This document shows positions 11,060 through 21,936 of a stretch of 64,000 bases of DNA, in pieces. Under the pieces are notes generated by a model that saw nothing but the letters and a program-made list of their open reading frames with translations, was not told the DNA's origin and ran no database searches. Made by a program: the position numbers and the translations under genes. Source of the stretch: Megaustenia siamemsis (taxonomy: Eukaryota > Mollusca > Gastropoda > Stylommatophora > Ariophantidae); NCBI GenBank assembly GCA_032433765.1, contig JAVIAB010000049.1, positions 20,170,779-20,234,778 of the forward strand, read 5' to 3'. The stretch's first letter is position 1, and each line of letters starts with the position of its first letter.

Positions 11060-11440
11060 TTAACCACAAACAAAGTATTACATCATGATCTACAATATCA
11101 TAAGAAGTGTAAATAAAGCAATCATTTATTATTTTTATTACTCAGAGCTTAATAATAAAATGTAGTGATGGTGGCCGAGTGGTTAGACTGGTTGATTCTC
11201 TCTGCTGGATGCAGTTAGGGCCAAAATGTGTTATTTTTTCTTACATCTTAAATTATTCCAGTGTTGTCATTACATGACTTGCTTCTCCATCTATTTCATT
11301 AAGTGAGTCTAAGCCTGCTATCTTTGCGTCTCTTCTCAGTATTCTTCTCAAGGTGTCCTTTGAGGCCAGCCTATCGTTTTCTTATTATTTCTCCATTTTA
11401 GGGTTTGCTTTGTGACAGGTTATTATCTTCTTATTATATG
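11060..11440. other. Mostly unique DNA with a tRNA-like A box
   Basis: At 11170-11195 the plus strand reads GGTGGCCGAGTGGTTAGACT, which looks like the D-arm/A-box of a Ser/Leu-type tRNA. No B box or acceptor stem follows, so it is at most a degraded SINE head. The rest holds nothing recognised. Confidence 0.45.
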
Positions 11441-11444
11441 GTAT

Positions 11445-12095
11445 AAGAAAGACACCACCTCAGTGCAAAATAAAGACAAGTGGAAGAATATTAAAACCGG
11501 TAAATGAATTAAAATATTTGGAACTTTGTTAACCTCAGACGGAAGATGTACAAAAGAGGTGAGATGCAGAATGGCTCAGGCAAAAGCAGCTTTTTCAAAA
11601 AAATGAGGAAATACTATGCAATCCATTTTTGACAATAGAAACAAGAAAAAGAGTTCTTAAATGTTATGTAGAGCCAGTCTTAACATATGGATGCGAATCA
11701 TGGACAATAGTACAACAAACAAGAAAATCACTGGAGTCTGTAGAAATGTGGTTTTACAGAAAAATGTTGAGAGTACCATGGACAGCTTATAAGAGTAATG
11801 AAGATGTTCTGAGAGAGGTCAAAGCAAAAAGAGAGCTAATTTCCAATATTAGGAAGAAACAATCATCATTTTTTGGCCATGTAATGAGAAGAGAACAACT
11901 TGAATATATTGTAACAACTTGAAAAATTGAGGGACGAAGAGATAGAGGGAAGCAAAGAGAAAAAATACCAGACAGCTTAAGAGAATGGCTTGGCAGAAGG
12001 TCAACAACAGAAATGATAAATAGCTGCCGTGATCGAAAGTTGTGGAGAGACATGATCACATACGCCAGCAAGCCCGGTGCTTGGTGATGATGATT
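11445..12095 (+). mobile_element. LINE B fragment
   Basis: Plus-strand remnant. An early part matches LTSDGRCTKEVRCRMAQAK. The open frame 11629-11922 reads TIETRKRVLKCYVEPVLTY, CESWTIVQQTRKSLESVEM and KKQSSFFGHVMRREQLEY. A stop replaces the G of TTGK just after. The original terminal TGA is mutated to TGG here, so the frame would stop in the next tail unit. Confidence 0.9.
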
Positions 12096-12145
12096 ATTAT
12101 TACGTTGTTATTTTATTTAAGGCCACTAATTTTTTAATTTTCCTT

Positions 12146-12200
12146 AAGCGCCACTTGGCGTAACGGGGCATTTTACTTTTTTTTTTTTCACTTACCTTTA
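12146..12200 (+). mobile_element. SINE1 3'-end scrap
   Basis: Only the terminus of SINE1 is present: GCGCCACTTGGCGTAAC followed by TTTTACTTTTTT. The hairpin is retained. The following 12200-12545 holds no recognised feature. Confidence 0.7.
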
Positions 12201-12547
12201 GTTTAAAAAACAGAATTCAGTCAGTTTATTCGTGGAGTCACATCACACTCAACCAGAATCTATAAATGTTCACTCTAAACTTTCCTAATAGGTATTCCGA
12301 ATCAAGAACAGCTGTTGACTAAAATATTTTCTGCGCTAGAACTTACCGGTCATGGCGTTTTATATTTTCCAGTTACGTTTGGACTGAACCAGATAGAATA
12401 ACTTGTAAACACGACGTGTGAGCTATTCCCGTGTCGATTCGTCACAGGCATAGGTGTTACCGTCGTGGGGGTTCATGAGGGCAAAAAATGGGTTATCTCA
12501 TTCTTATGAATGGGCGTCTCTTTATTTTATTAATCATTATCATTATA

Positions 12548-13170
12548 ATCAAAATATAAGAAAACGGAAGTAATGGTCATATTGAAGAAACAATCATCAC
12601 CAGCTTGCAGCATAAAAATAAACAGGACAAATCTGAAACAAGATAAAAAGTAGAATAGTGCAGGCCGAAATAGCATTTCAGCAAAATGACAAATATTTTA
12701 TGCAACAAGTCTATGTCAATAGAAATGAGAAATAGAGTTCATCGGCGCTATATAGAACCAATTCTGACCTATAGAAGCGAATCATGGACAGTAGACAAAC
12801 AAATGAAAAGACGATTAGAGGCCACAGAGATGGGATTTCTCAGAAGAATGTTGAAAGTTCCCTCGATAGCTAAAAAGACCAATGAGGAAGTTCTCAAAGA
12901 GGCCAACACAAAAAGGGAGCTCCTAAAAAACATCAGAAAGAAGCAATCAACATTTTTCGGGCACACCATGAGAAGAGGAAAGTTGGAATACTTGGTTACA
13001 ACTGGCAAAATAAAAGGAAAGAGAGATCGCGGACGACAAAGAAAGAAAACACTGGATAGCTTGGTGTCATGACATGGAAAACAGTCAACAACAGAACTGA
13101 TACGATGCACTGTGGATAGAAGATTGTGGAAGGACATGATCGCCAACGCCAACCGGTGCGGCACATGATG
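12548..13170 (+). mobile_element. LINE A fragment with the longest open C-terminus of its lineage
   Basis: Plus-strand remnant whose frame 12686-13072 is open for 128 codons: NKSMSIEMRNRVHRRYIEP, YRSESWTVDKQMKRRLEAT, KKQSTFFGHTMRRGKLEYL and GKRDRGRQRKKTLDSLVS. The next codon is TGA where other copies have TGG (Trp). After it HGKQSTTELIRCTVDRRLW and the ATGATGATG tail remain. A single substitution thus closes the frame. Confidence 0.9.
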
Positions 13171-13176
13171 ATGATG

Positions 13177-13227
13177 AGTCTCTAGGGGCTTCGTCAGAGG
13201 TAAAAGCTGGCGAACGAAAAAAAAAAC
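13177..13227 (+). mobile_element. SINE3 3'-end scrap
   Basis: Carries CTCTAGGGGCTTCGTCAGAG and AGCTGGCGAACG followed by poly-A, matching the ends of the SINE3 copies at 23467 and 24357. It sits directly after the LINE A tail. Confidence 0.75.
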
Positions 13228-13289
13228 AGGAGGTTTGAGAGCCAGATTATTTTTCTTGGTCTGTGCATCAGTAGACGAAGCGTCCACCG

Positions 13290-13905
13290 AAGCTGATAAT
13301 TAAAAACAAAGTATATAGCTTGGACACACTATAACCAGTGATGGAAAATGTACATCTGAAATAAATAAAAGAATAGGTATGGCAAAAAATAATTTCAATG
13401 CCATGAAAAATGTACTAACATCAAAACAAATAACAACAGTGCTAAAACTAAGAATAGCAAAATGTTACATCTTCTCATATTCCTGTATGGTGCAGAAACA
13501 TGGACATTAGATCAGAAAACAGAACAGAAAATTGAGGCCTTTGAAATGTGGATTTACAGAAGAATAGGTAGAATTGGATGGAAGGAAAGGAAAACAAACG
13601 ATGAAGTTTTAGGACGACTAAGGGTGAAAAAAGAACTACTAAACACAATTAGAGCAAGACAAATGAAATTTGTTGGTCATGTTAAAAGACACAACAGTCT
13701 TATAAAAGTAATATTAGAGAGGAAAATACAAGGTAAAAGAGGCAGAGGCAGACCAAGACTAACATGGATGAGTAACATCAAAAGATGGGCAAGTCAGCCT
13801 ATGACAATCTGCACCATCAAAGCAAGAGACAGAGTGGAATGGCGCTCCATGGTAGCCAACCTTCGATGCGGAGAAGGCACCCAATGATGATGATGATGAT
13901 AGCTG
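13290..13905 (+). mobile_element. LINE C fragment with near-intact C-terminus
   Basis: Plus-strand remnant. The upstream piece reads TSDGKCTSEINKRIGMAKN; after a frameshift the frame 13462-13887 is open for 141 codons: FLYGAETWTLDQKTEQKIE, FEMWIYRRIGRIGWKE, MKFVGHVKRHNSLIKVILE and RDRVEWRSMVANLRCGEG. The stop TGA is the first unit of a (TGA)n tail. Confidence 0.92.
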
Positions 13906-14089
13906 GTCATCCCGCCTACTTAACAGAGTTAATTCAGAAGCTGACCACGCTCTGGACCACAGGGAAGTCACCTTTTTATTATATTTTATTAACCTTTTTT
14001 ACATTAACCTTTTTATGTTATTTCCTTTCTTGAGTATCCAGCATTTTATCGCCATGTAGTTAGATTTGTGTACATATCCTTATATATTT

Positions 14090-14255
14090 TTTGTGTTGTT
14101 GTTTGTTGTTCCTGCTGAAGGCTACTTGGCCGAAGCGTTGACTTTTGTTTTGTTGATTACCGCGTGAAGCTTTTATCACTTTTCCTATTTTTTTTTTAAT
14201 TGACATTATCATCAGCTTTACAGCAGCTTCGCATATTTTTGCATCTTGGTACATC
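14090..14255 (+). mobile_element. R4 element copy (GGCCGAAGCG hairpin family)
   Basis: Carries TTCCTGCTGAAGGCTACTTG and GGCCGAAGCGTTG, then CGTGAAGCTTTTATCAC and CAGCTTTACAGCAGCTTCGC. The same order appears, inverted, in the palindromic element at 52439-52702. Family uncertain; Penelope-like is a guess. Confidence 0.6.
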
Positions 14256-14261
14256 TTGATG

Positions 14262-14698
14262 CCTTTACTCCTTTACTTCTTTACTTCCTTACCAAGTTTA
14301 CTCCTTTACTCTTTTACGCCTTTACTCTTTTACTCCTTTACACCTTTACTCTTTTACGCCTTTACTCTTTTACTCCTTTACGCCTTTACTCCTTTACTTC
14401 TTTACTCCTTTACTTCTTTACTCCTTTACGTCTTTACTCCTTTGCTCCTTTATTTCTTTACTGCTTTACGCCTTTACTCTTTTACTCCTTTACTCCTTTA
14501 CTCTATTACTCCTTTACTCCTTTACTCCTTTACTTCTTTACTCCTTTACTCCTTTACGCCTTTACTCCTTTACGCCTTTACTCTTTTACTCCTTTACTTT
14601 TTTACTCCTTTACTCATGTACTCCTTTACTTCTTTACTCCTTTACTCCTTTACTCCTTTACTCTTTTACTCCTTTACTCCTGTACTCCTTTACTCCTT
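14262..14698. repeat. 8-bp satellite (TTTACTCC)n with TTTACGCC variants
   Basis: More than 50 units of an 8-bp motif. Reading frames across it (LLLYSFTP) are repetitive and not genes. Confidence 0.95.
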
Positions 14699-14856
14699 CC
14701 ACAGAAACCCTTATATTCAAAATCAATGAATTCAAAACCAAAATTCCAGTTTGACATCAATAATTGTCTTGTTACAAATGATAAAGTATTTCGCTAAAGT
14801 GCAAGTATTATTTATATATTTCTAAATCACGTCATGTCTTCTTCTTTTACCTTTCA

Positions 14857-15085
14857 GCTCCCTGTGGAGCATAGGTCTTCAACAAATACTTTCAGCTACC
14901 TGTGGAGCATAGGTATTCAACAAACACTTTCAGCTCCCTGTGGAGCATAGGTCTTCAACAAACACTTTCAGCTCCCTGTGGAGCATAGGTCTTCAACAAA
15001 CACTTTCAGCTCGCTGGGGAGCATAGGTTTTCAACAAACATTTTCAGCTCCCTGTGGAGCATAGGTCTTCAACAAACACTTTCCA
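14857..15085 (-). repeat. 38-bp minisatellite formed from the LINE E 3' end, 6 copies
   Basis: Six tandem copies of AGCTCCCTGTGGAGCATAGG plus TCTTCAACAAACACTTTC. In the coding direction the unit contains the last codons of LINE E (VEDLCSTGS and stop). The innermost copy runs straight into the LINE E body at 15086. The unit is bounded by CTTTC at both ends. Confidence 0.95.
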
Positions 15086-15455
15086 AGTCGTTCTGTTTTT
15101 TGCCATTCTTTTAAGGTCATTCTATGTCTTCCCCATCATCTTCATCTCTGCTTCTATCTGTCTTCTCCAAGAATTTCTTGGGTTCCTCTATGCTTTTCCA
15201 TAAGGATTCCAAAAAAAAGGCCTGTTGTGTAATACTCTGTTGGCTTCCGCAGTGTGTGTCCTATCCAGTGCCATCGTCTTCACTGTATCTCTTTATCCAC
15301 TGGTATTTGACTGGTACATTTCCATAATTCTATGTCAGTGATTCTGTCCTGCCATTTCCATCCTTTTATTCTGCATAAGCATCCATTTATGAAGGTCTGT
15401 ATCTTCATGATTGTCAATTTTCTTGTTCTCATGTTTCACAGCCATATAATAGGAC
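15086..15455 (-). mobile_element. LINE E body carrying the array
   Basis: Minus-strand LINE E with the GRPRNSW-type region, read through frameshifts (CTTCCCCATCATCTTCATCT and GTGTGTCCTATCCAG on the plus strand). It is truncated at 15455, where a SINE1 begins, within CATATAATAGGAC. Confidence 0.85.
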
Positions 15456-15456
15456 T

Positions 15457-15700
15457 CACCGTCACGCCAAGTGGCGTATTGAGAATATGGTGTTAGTGAC
15501 CCTATATTTATAGACTTTCGGCAAATTATTTTTGTGGGTAATGTGGTCGGTATTACGCCCGTGTCGCTTTACTTTCTCATTAAAAAAAAACCGGTACCCG
15601 TATAAGTCTGGGTGAACCCGGAAGCCGTCAATCACGATCGAACCCGATCTCTTGTACCTTGTACTCCAGTTCACTAACCATCGAGCTACCGCCACTCCCC
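15457..15700 (-). mobile_element. SINE1, abutting LINE E
   Basis: Minus-strand copy with a degenerate A box (plus-strand CTAACCATCGAGCTACC near 15674) and the ACGCCAAGTGGCGT hairpin at its 3' end (15461-15480). The 3' end meets the truncated LINE E without spacer. Confidence 0.88.
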
Positions 15701-15798
15701 ATCTTGTCCTGGACTTGGCTACAATTCTGCCCTCAGTCAAACTTAAGTTGGCCACCACTGACTTAAACGCTCCCGGGGTCCACCCAGCGTCTTAACAT

Positions 15799-16064
15799 AA
15801 AAAATCTAAAGTACCCTCGTCTCGCCAAATGGCGGCGTATCGGGAATATGGTGTTAGTGACCATAAATGTTACAGACCTTCGGGACATGATTTTTGGGGT
15901 AATGTGGTCGGTATACGCCCGTGCCGCTTTACTTTCCCAGAAAAAAAAAACCCGGTACCCATTTGAGGCTGGGTGAACCCGGAAGCCGTTGGTTGGGATC
16001 GAACCCTATCCCTTGTGCTTTGTAGTCCAGTTCAATAACCACTGAGCTATCGCGGCTCCCTAGA
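15799..16064 (-). mobile_element. SINE1, full length with 10-bp target duplication
   Basis: Minus-strand copy flanked by GTCTTAACAT at 15789-15798 and 16065-16074. The B box (plus strand GGGATCGAACC) is near 15997-16008. The 3' hairpin carries an extra GCG (CCAAATGGCGGCGTAT). Confidence 0.93.
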
Positions 16065-16211
16065 GTCTTAACATGCGTACTGGAGATTACCGAACAGCAG
16101 TTACTGTGGAAATATCCTTATCTTTTACCGTGGGAAGCGTGTCAGAGTCAGGTACAAATTCATGCTTGTTTTGATAGATTATTGTGAGTGCTTTAGCTTT
16201 GAATAAATCAG

Positions 16212-16408
16212 GTACCTAGTAAAAGTAAAGTTAAGAGCCCCGTCACGCCAAGTGGCGTATATGGAATAAGGTTGTAGTGACAATAACTTTTAAAGACCTT
16301 CAGCACATGATTTTTGGGGTAATGTGGTCGGTATTACGCCCGTGCCGGTTTACTTCCCCCATTAGAAAATCCGGTACCCACTTACGGCTGGGTGAACCTG
16401 GAAGCCGA
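16212..16408 (-). mobile_element. SINE1, headless copy
   Basis: Body and 3' end present (GTCACGCCAAGTGGCGTAT near 16240), but the similarity stops at GGAAGCCG, so the tRNA head is missing. A 5'-truncated insertion. Confidence 0.85.
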
Positions 16409-16454
16409 AGTACCTGATGGTTTGAAAACGTGCGGCCGTCAGTTCTGTTATTTT

Positions 16455-17045
16455 AACCACAATCTCTCAGACACACTGTAATAACAAGTGATGGAAATGT
16501 AAAACTGAAATAAGCAAAAGAATAGGAATAGTAAAAAGTAATTTTAATTCCATGAAAAAGATACTAACATCAAAACAAATAACACCAGGGCTAAAATAAT
16601 AATAGCAAAATGTTATATATTCTCAACATTCATATATGGTTCAGAAACATGGACATTAGACAAGAAAACAGAACAGAGAATTGAAGCCTTTGGAATGTGG
16701 ATAAATAGAAGAATAAGTAGATTTGGATGGAAGGAAAATAAAACAAACGATTAAGTCTTAAAACCATTAAAAATGAAAAGAGAACTACTAAACACAATTC
16801 AAAACAAGACAAATATAATTTATGGGGCATGTTAAAAATCACAACAGCCTAATAAAAGTAATATTTGAAGGGAAAATACAAGATAAAAGAGGCAGAGGCT
16901 TACCAAGACTAATATAACATCAGAAGGTGTACAAGTCAGCCTATGATAACCTGCACCATCAAAGCAAGAGACAGAGTGGAATGGCGATCCATGGTAGCCA
17001 ACCTTCGATGCGGAGACAGCACTTAATTATGATGATGATGATGAT
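16455..17045 (+). mobile_element. LINE C fragment, strongly decayed
   Basis: Plus-strand remnant that can be followed through VTSDGNVKLK, ETWTLDKKTEQRIEAF, RISRFGWKENKTND and RDRVEWRSMVANLRCGDS, with many frameshifts and stops. Ends in (GAT)n. Confidence 0.85.
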
Positions 17046-17049
17046 GATG

Positions 17050-17476
17050 TCAAACAGGACAAAAGTACATTTGACAACGGCCCATAATAATCTATATTAG
17101 ATGTGAACTCTATACCGGACATTTTGAGTGAAGTTTATCGTCAGGAAACTAGGTCAGCCGGAAGTCAGCTGACACTGAATTGTTCCTTCACCGAATGACG
17201 TCTATATTACAGGTTATAAGTAGTCTCAATTAATTAAGTCACAGTTTTGAAGATAAGATTTGCAAATACTTCTCGACTATCTTAGACGACCGTGTATAAC
17301 ATTCGTGCTTTTTTATAAATTAGTAAAATAATAGGTAAGTATTTGATATTTGCTGTACCTGTTTGGGAATATATATTTTAAAAATATGGGGGTCACGAAC
17401 AAAGGACAGGAGGTAGGGTTCGACGATTTCCAAGGTAATTGGACCGGCTATGGGCCGGCTACGGCTCGAAAGGTCA

Positions 17477-17507
<31 letters not shown>

Positions 17508-17520
17508 TATAATACATACT
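17050..17520. other. Mostly unique DNA, short (GATA)n
   Basis: A (GATA)n run of about nine units lies at 17475-17510. Nothing else recognised. Confidence 0.6.
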
Positions 17521-17522
17521 CA

Positions 17523-17763
17523 TCAAGCTCAGTGGTTAGTGAACTGGACTACAAAGGACAAGAGGTAGGGTTCGATCCCAACCGACGGCATCCAGGTTCA
17601 CCCAACCTTTAATGGGTACCGGATTTTTTTTCTGGGAAATTAAAGCGGCACGGGCGTAATACCGACCACATTACCGTAGAAATCACGTGACGAAGGTCTG
17701 TAAAAATTATAGTCAATGACACCATATTCCCTTTAAGCCATTTGAAGTGACGGGGCTCTTTAC

Positions 17764-17765
<2 letters not shown>
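17523..17765 (+). mobile_element. SINE1 on the plus strand
   Basis: A box AGCTCAGTGGTTAG near 17527-17540, B box GGTTCGATCCC at 17569-17579, body with GGTACCGGATTTTT and ACCGACCACATTACC, and the terminus GGGGCTCTTTACTTT. It begins at AGCTCAG, lacking the first bases of the tRNA. Confidence 0.93.
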
Positions 17766-17809
<44 letters not shown>

Positions 17810-17822
17810 GGGGGGGGGGGGG
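17766..17822. repeat. Poly-T then 14-base poly-G
   Basis: A run of about 43 T (with one C) grows from the SINE1 tail and switches directly to G at 17809-17822. Confidence 0.9.
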
Positions 17823-17911
17823 AGGTCATAAGGTTCGGTATACTTATTCACGTTTTCTGGAGAATGTCATATTTGTTGTTTCTGTCCCATTGTAGGGTTC
17901 TGTTAAGGAAA

Positions 17912-17914
<3 letters not shown>

Positions 17915-17975
<61 letters not shown>

Positions 17976-18063
17976 CATGAGGGGATATGTGAACGAAAGA
18001 TAAGAAAAGAGATGAATCGAGAGAAAATTAGAGGGTACCGGAGGGAAAGATAAGATAAGAGAT

Positions 18064-18102
<39 letters not shown>

Positions 18103-18270
18103 AAGGATATCTGAGAGAAAGATAAGTAAACAGATTAAAGTTGAGAGAGAGAGAGAGAGAGAGAAAGAAAGGATATCTGAGAGAAAGATAAGTAAACAGA
18201 TTAAAGTTGAGAGAGAAAGAGAGAGAGAAAATGATGATATCTGAGAGAAAGATAAGTTAACAGAATAACA
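17915..18270. repeat. (GA)n and GA-rich degenerate tandem repeat
   Basis: Pure (GA)n at about 17921-17970, then several units of roughly 64 bp containing GGATATCTGAGAGAAAGATA and AAACAGATTAAAGTTGAGAG. Confidence 0.85.
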
Positions 18271-18510
18271 TGAGATCTGATGTCTAGACTTGACCCTACC
18301 CTGATCTCTGTGTAGTGAGATCTGATGTCTAGACTTGACCCTCCGCTGGTTTCTGTGTAGTGAGATCTGATGTCTAGACTTGACCCTCCGCTGGTCTCTG
18401 TGTAATGAGATCCGATGTCTAGACTTGACCCTTCGCTGGTCTCCGGGTAGTGAGATCTGATGTCCTGATGGCCCACCCCTGGTCTCTGGATAGTTAGATC
18501 CGGTGTCTAA
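18271..18510. repeat. 45-bp minisatellite, about 5 copies
   Basis: Units contain GAGATCTGATGTCTAGACTT followed by GACCCTCCGCTGGTCTCTG. Period 45 keeps reading frames open on the minus strand; not a gene. Confidence 0.92.
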
Positions 18511-18689
18511 CCAGCACGGATAATAGCATAAAACAAGAGGTACCGTGTGCAGTCGCGCACGTTAAAGAATCATATTACAATTAAAAGTCGACAAGATCAG
18601 GTCAAAATAAAGAGGGAAAAAATTATTGCTCAAATCTACCTATGCTTAAGATGGATATGTCTGGCCAGAAGAAATGGATATGGCAACTT

Positions 18690-18751
18690 CGTCGTATAGT
18701 TGCGACACGAATTAAAATCCATAATTGCTCAACCGCCAATGCTAGTGGGAT

Positions 18752-18757
<6 letters not shown>
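18690..18757 (+). mobile_element. R2 scrap
   Basis: ACGAATTAAAATCCATAATT and GCTCAACCGCC match the 5' part of the R2 copies at 10690 and 42699. It ends at a C run that leads into LINE G. Confidence 0.65.
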
Positions 18758-18767
<10 letters not shown>

Positions 18768-18788
<21 letters not shown>

Positions 18789-19095
18789 CGATCAGGGCTC
18801 AATCAGAGTAGGATTCCAGACTCTCACATGAAGTCAGCTGTCAGGTTAAGTGTGTTGATCGCCCCACAGACGGAACACCACAATTAGAGTCTGCCAGATC
18901 AACTCTGATTGAACACCCGTAAAAAACGTTGCACTGTGTTCTGCGCCAGTGGCCCAGTGCATCCGATTTCAGCCAGCATTTTATTCAGGTTTGCTTTCCT
19001 TAGCCTTTGATTGTCCCCAATCTTCCTGCAAGGCAGCAGATTGTCTTTTCTGTAGGGGGATTCTGCCCTTAGATGGTCTGCCCTCCCAGGTTTAC
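18768..19095 (-). mobile_element. LINE G 3' fragment
   Basis: Minus-strand remnant with a (GA)n tail (seen as (TC)n on the plus strand). Sense reading gives DNQRLRKANLNKMLAEIGC and TADFM.ESGILL before the stop. That region resembles the end of RNase H-bearing LINEs of the I/Nimb type (inference). It shares structure with the copy at 33735. Confidence 0.75.
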
Positions 19096-19117
19096 GAGCA
19101 CCCTCTGCCCGAGTTAC

Positions 19118-20263
19118 TAGAGGTGACTAACACATACATGCACACACAAAGATATGAGATGTGAAAAACACAGACATGTACACAGTGATACGAGACATGA
19201 CTAACACTACACACACACATCAAGATAAATGACACATGACTAACATAGACATGCACATAAAGATATGAGATATGACTGACATAGACATGCACACACAAAG
19301 ATATGACACATACCTAACATAGACATACACACAAAGATATAAGATATGACTAACATAGACATGCACATAAAGATATGAGATATGACTGACATAGACATGC
19401 ACACACAAAGATATGACACATACCTAACATAGACATACACATAAAGATATAAGATATGACTAACATAGACATGCACATAAAGATATGAGATGTGACTAAC
19501 ATAGACATGCACATAAAGATATGAGATGTGACTAACATAGACATGCACATAAAGATATGAGATGTGACTAACATAGACATGCACATAAAGATATGAGATG
19601 TGACTAACACAGACATGTACACAGTGATACGAGACATGACTAACACCTACACACATCAAGATAAATGACACATGACTAACATAGACATGCACATAAAGAT
19701 ATGAGATATGACTGACATAGACATGCACACACAAAGATATGACACATACCTAACATAGACATACACACAAAGATATAAGATATGACTAACATAGACATGC
19801 ACATAAAGATATGAGATATGACTGACATAGACATGCACACACAAAGATATGACACATACCTAACATAGACATACACACAAAGATATAAGATATGACTAAC
19901 ATAGACATGCACATAAAGATATGAGATGTGACTAACATAGACATGCACATAAAGATATGAGATGTGACTAACATAGACATGCACATAAAGATATGAGATG
20001 TGACTAACATAGACATGCACATAAAGATATGAGATGTGACTAACATAGACATGCACATAAAGATATGAGATGTGACTAACATAGACATGCACACAAAGAT
20101 ATGAGATGTGACTAACATAGACATGCACATAAAGATATGAGATGTGACTAACATAGACATGCACATAAAGATATGAGATGTGACTAACATAGACATGCAC
20201 ATAAAGATATGAGATGTGACTAACATAGACATGCACATAAAGATATGAGATGTGACTAACATA
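19118..20263. repeat. 36-bp minisatellite with higher-order structure, about 32 copies
   Basis: Unit contains GACTAACATAGACATGCACA and TAAAGATATGAGATGT. A characteristic variant block (ACAGACATGTACACAGTGAT) recurs at about 19172 and 19610, some 438 bp apart, i.e. roughly 12 units. Because 36 is a multiple of 3, minus-strand frames stay open (up to 200 codons of VHVYVSHISYLY). Confidence 0.95.
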
Positions 20264-20269
20264 GAAATA

Positions 20270-20740
20270 ACATCTCATCTCACTGAACGATCCAACGGTT
20301 TGGATCTAATCATTTACTAAGAAGTAAAAAGAAGATAATGCGGTTTCTTGACAAGAAGAAGAGAAAGTACATATTTGTCCGGTTTCAGAGTCCTTAATTC
20401 TGACCCCATTCCGGTCTACTGTACGACTATTCGCATTTTTACAAATTTGCATCTTTATCTAATTTTAGATTTTATATTTTAGACTATATTTGGATCTAAA
20501 ATCTAGAGCCTCCAGGGCAGAGTTTTCCATCTATTCCCTTGACACGGTCTTATTTTTCTAAACAAAACAAGGCCTATCAGGTTACGACTCCCGTTCATGA
20601 TAACAGTAACATGTGATCCCATTTATTATAAACATAGTACCCTGCGAACCCTCCATTTATAATAACAAATTAAACCGAGGCCCCCTTTTTACGATAACTA
20701 ATAAAACTGTGACGATAATAATAACCATGAAATCTGTACA
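20270..20740. other. No recognised feature
   Basis: AT-rich sequence between the 36-bp array and a SINE1. No coding or repeat signal seen. Confidence 0.6.
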
Positions 20741-20741
20741 G

Positions 20742-21000
20742 GGAGCCGCTATGGCTCAGTGGTTAGTGAACTGGACTACAAAGGACAAGGGGGTAGGGTT
20801 CGATCCCAACCGACGGTTTCCGGGTTCACCAAGCTTTAAATGGGTACCGGAATTTTTTTTTTTCTGGGAAAGTGAAGCGGCACGGGCGTAATACCGACCA
20901 CATTACCCCAAAAATCATGCGCTGAAGGTCTGTAAAATTTATGGTCACTAACACCATATTCCCTATACGCCACTTGGCGTGATGGGGGTACTTTACTTTT
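20742..21000 (+). mobile_element. SINE1, full length on the plus strand
   Basis: Starts GGGAGCCGCTATGGCTCAGT (A box) and has B box GGTTCGATCCC near 20797-20808. The 3' end has ACGCCACTTGGCGTGAT then GGGGGTACTTTACTTTTC. Imperfect flanking repeats (ATGAAATCTG, ATGCAATCTG) may be an aged target duplication. Confidence 0.93.
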
Positions 21001-21069
21001 CTTTTCTTATGCAATCTGCAGCAATGTTTCTGTAATCGTCATTATTTGTGTTTCTTCTTTCTTTCATGT

Positions 21070-21545
21070 CCCAGAGGAGCATAGATCTTCAGCAAATACT
21101 TTCTATTCCATGAGGAGCATAGATCTTCAGCAAACACTTTCTATTCCATGAGGAGCATAGATCTTCAGCAAATACTTTCTATTCCATGAGGAGCATAGAT
21201 CTTCAGCAAATACTTTCTATTCCACGAGGAGCATAGATCTTCAGCAAATACTTTTTATTCCCTGAGGAGCATAGATCTTCAGCAAATACTTTCTATTCTC
21301 TGAAGAGCATAGATCTTCAGCAAATACTTTCTATTCCCTGAGGAGCATAGATTTTCAGCAAATACTTTCTATTCCCTGAGGAGCATAGGTCTGCATCAAA
21401 TACTTTCTATTCCCTGTAGAGCAAAGGTCTGCATCAAATACTTTCTATTCCCTGAGGAGCATAGATTTTCAGCAAATACTTTCTATTCCCTGAGGAGCAT
21501 AGGTCTGCATCAAATACTTTATATTCCCTGTGGAGCAAAGGTCTT
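21070..21545 (-). repeat. 38-bp minisatellite formed from a LINE E 3' end, about 13 copies
   Basis: Units of GAGGAGCATAGATCTTCAGC plus AAATACTTTCTATTCCAT, again exactly 38 bp and in the same phase as the array at 14857. The left edge retains the CTTCTTTCTTTC tail of LINE E, but no LINE E body follows. An independent, older amplification of the same segment, or one inherited from a subfamily that already had it. Confidence 0.9.
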
Positions 21546-21555
21546 CAGCAAATAC

Positions 21556-21700
21556 TTTCTATAGAAATGTTTTACTTTGAGGTGATAGGAATGTTTCACT
21601 ATGAAATGATAGAAATGTTTCACTTTCAGGTGATAGGAATGTTTCACTATGAAATGATAGAAATGTTTCACTTTCAGGTGATAGGAATGTTTCACTAAAG
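21556..21700. repeat. Short 48-bp tandem repeat, about 3 copies
   Basis: Alternating AAATGTTTCACTTTCAGGTG and ATAGGAATGTTTCACTATG, directly following the 38-bp array. Confidence 0.85.
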
Positions 21701-21857
21701 TTTTACTGCATACAACCTCATGTTGTAGTAGAACATCTATTGAGTTAAAATGTTGCATGGTATCAGATCAGATCTATCATGGCTGAGGCTGTCAGAGCTG
21801 GCTCATGTCATAATAAATAGTATGATAGAAAAAAGCAGTCGTGCTTTGAATGTATAC

Positions 21858-21925
21858 CGTTGTGCAGAGACATGATCACCTACATCAGTAGACTTGATTC
21901 TTGATGATGATGATGATGTTGATGG
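21858..21925 (+). mobile_element. LINE B 3'-terminal scrap
   Basis: Only the last codons (RDMITYISRLDS) and the TGATGATGATG tail are present, a very short 5'-truncated insertion. Confidence 0.75.
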
Positions 21926-21936
21926 TGATATATGTA

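Noticed and set aside
16200..16420. Target duplication GTACCT around the headless SINE1
   Set aside because: The repeat is only about six bases and can occur by chance.
19676..20278. 200-codon frame with hydrophobic 12-residue repeats
   Set aside because: By-product of the 36-bp minisatellite; open in more than one frame.
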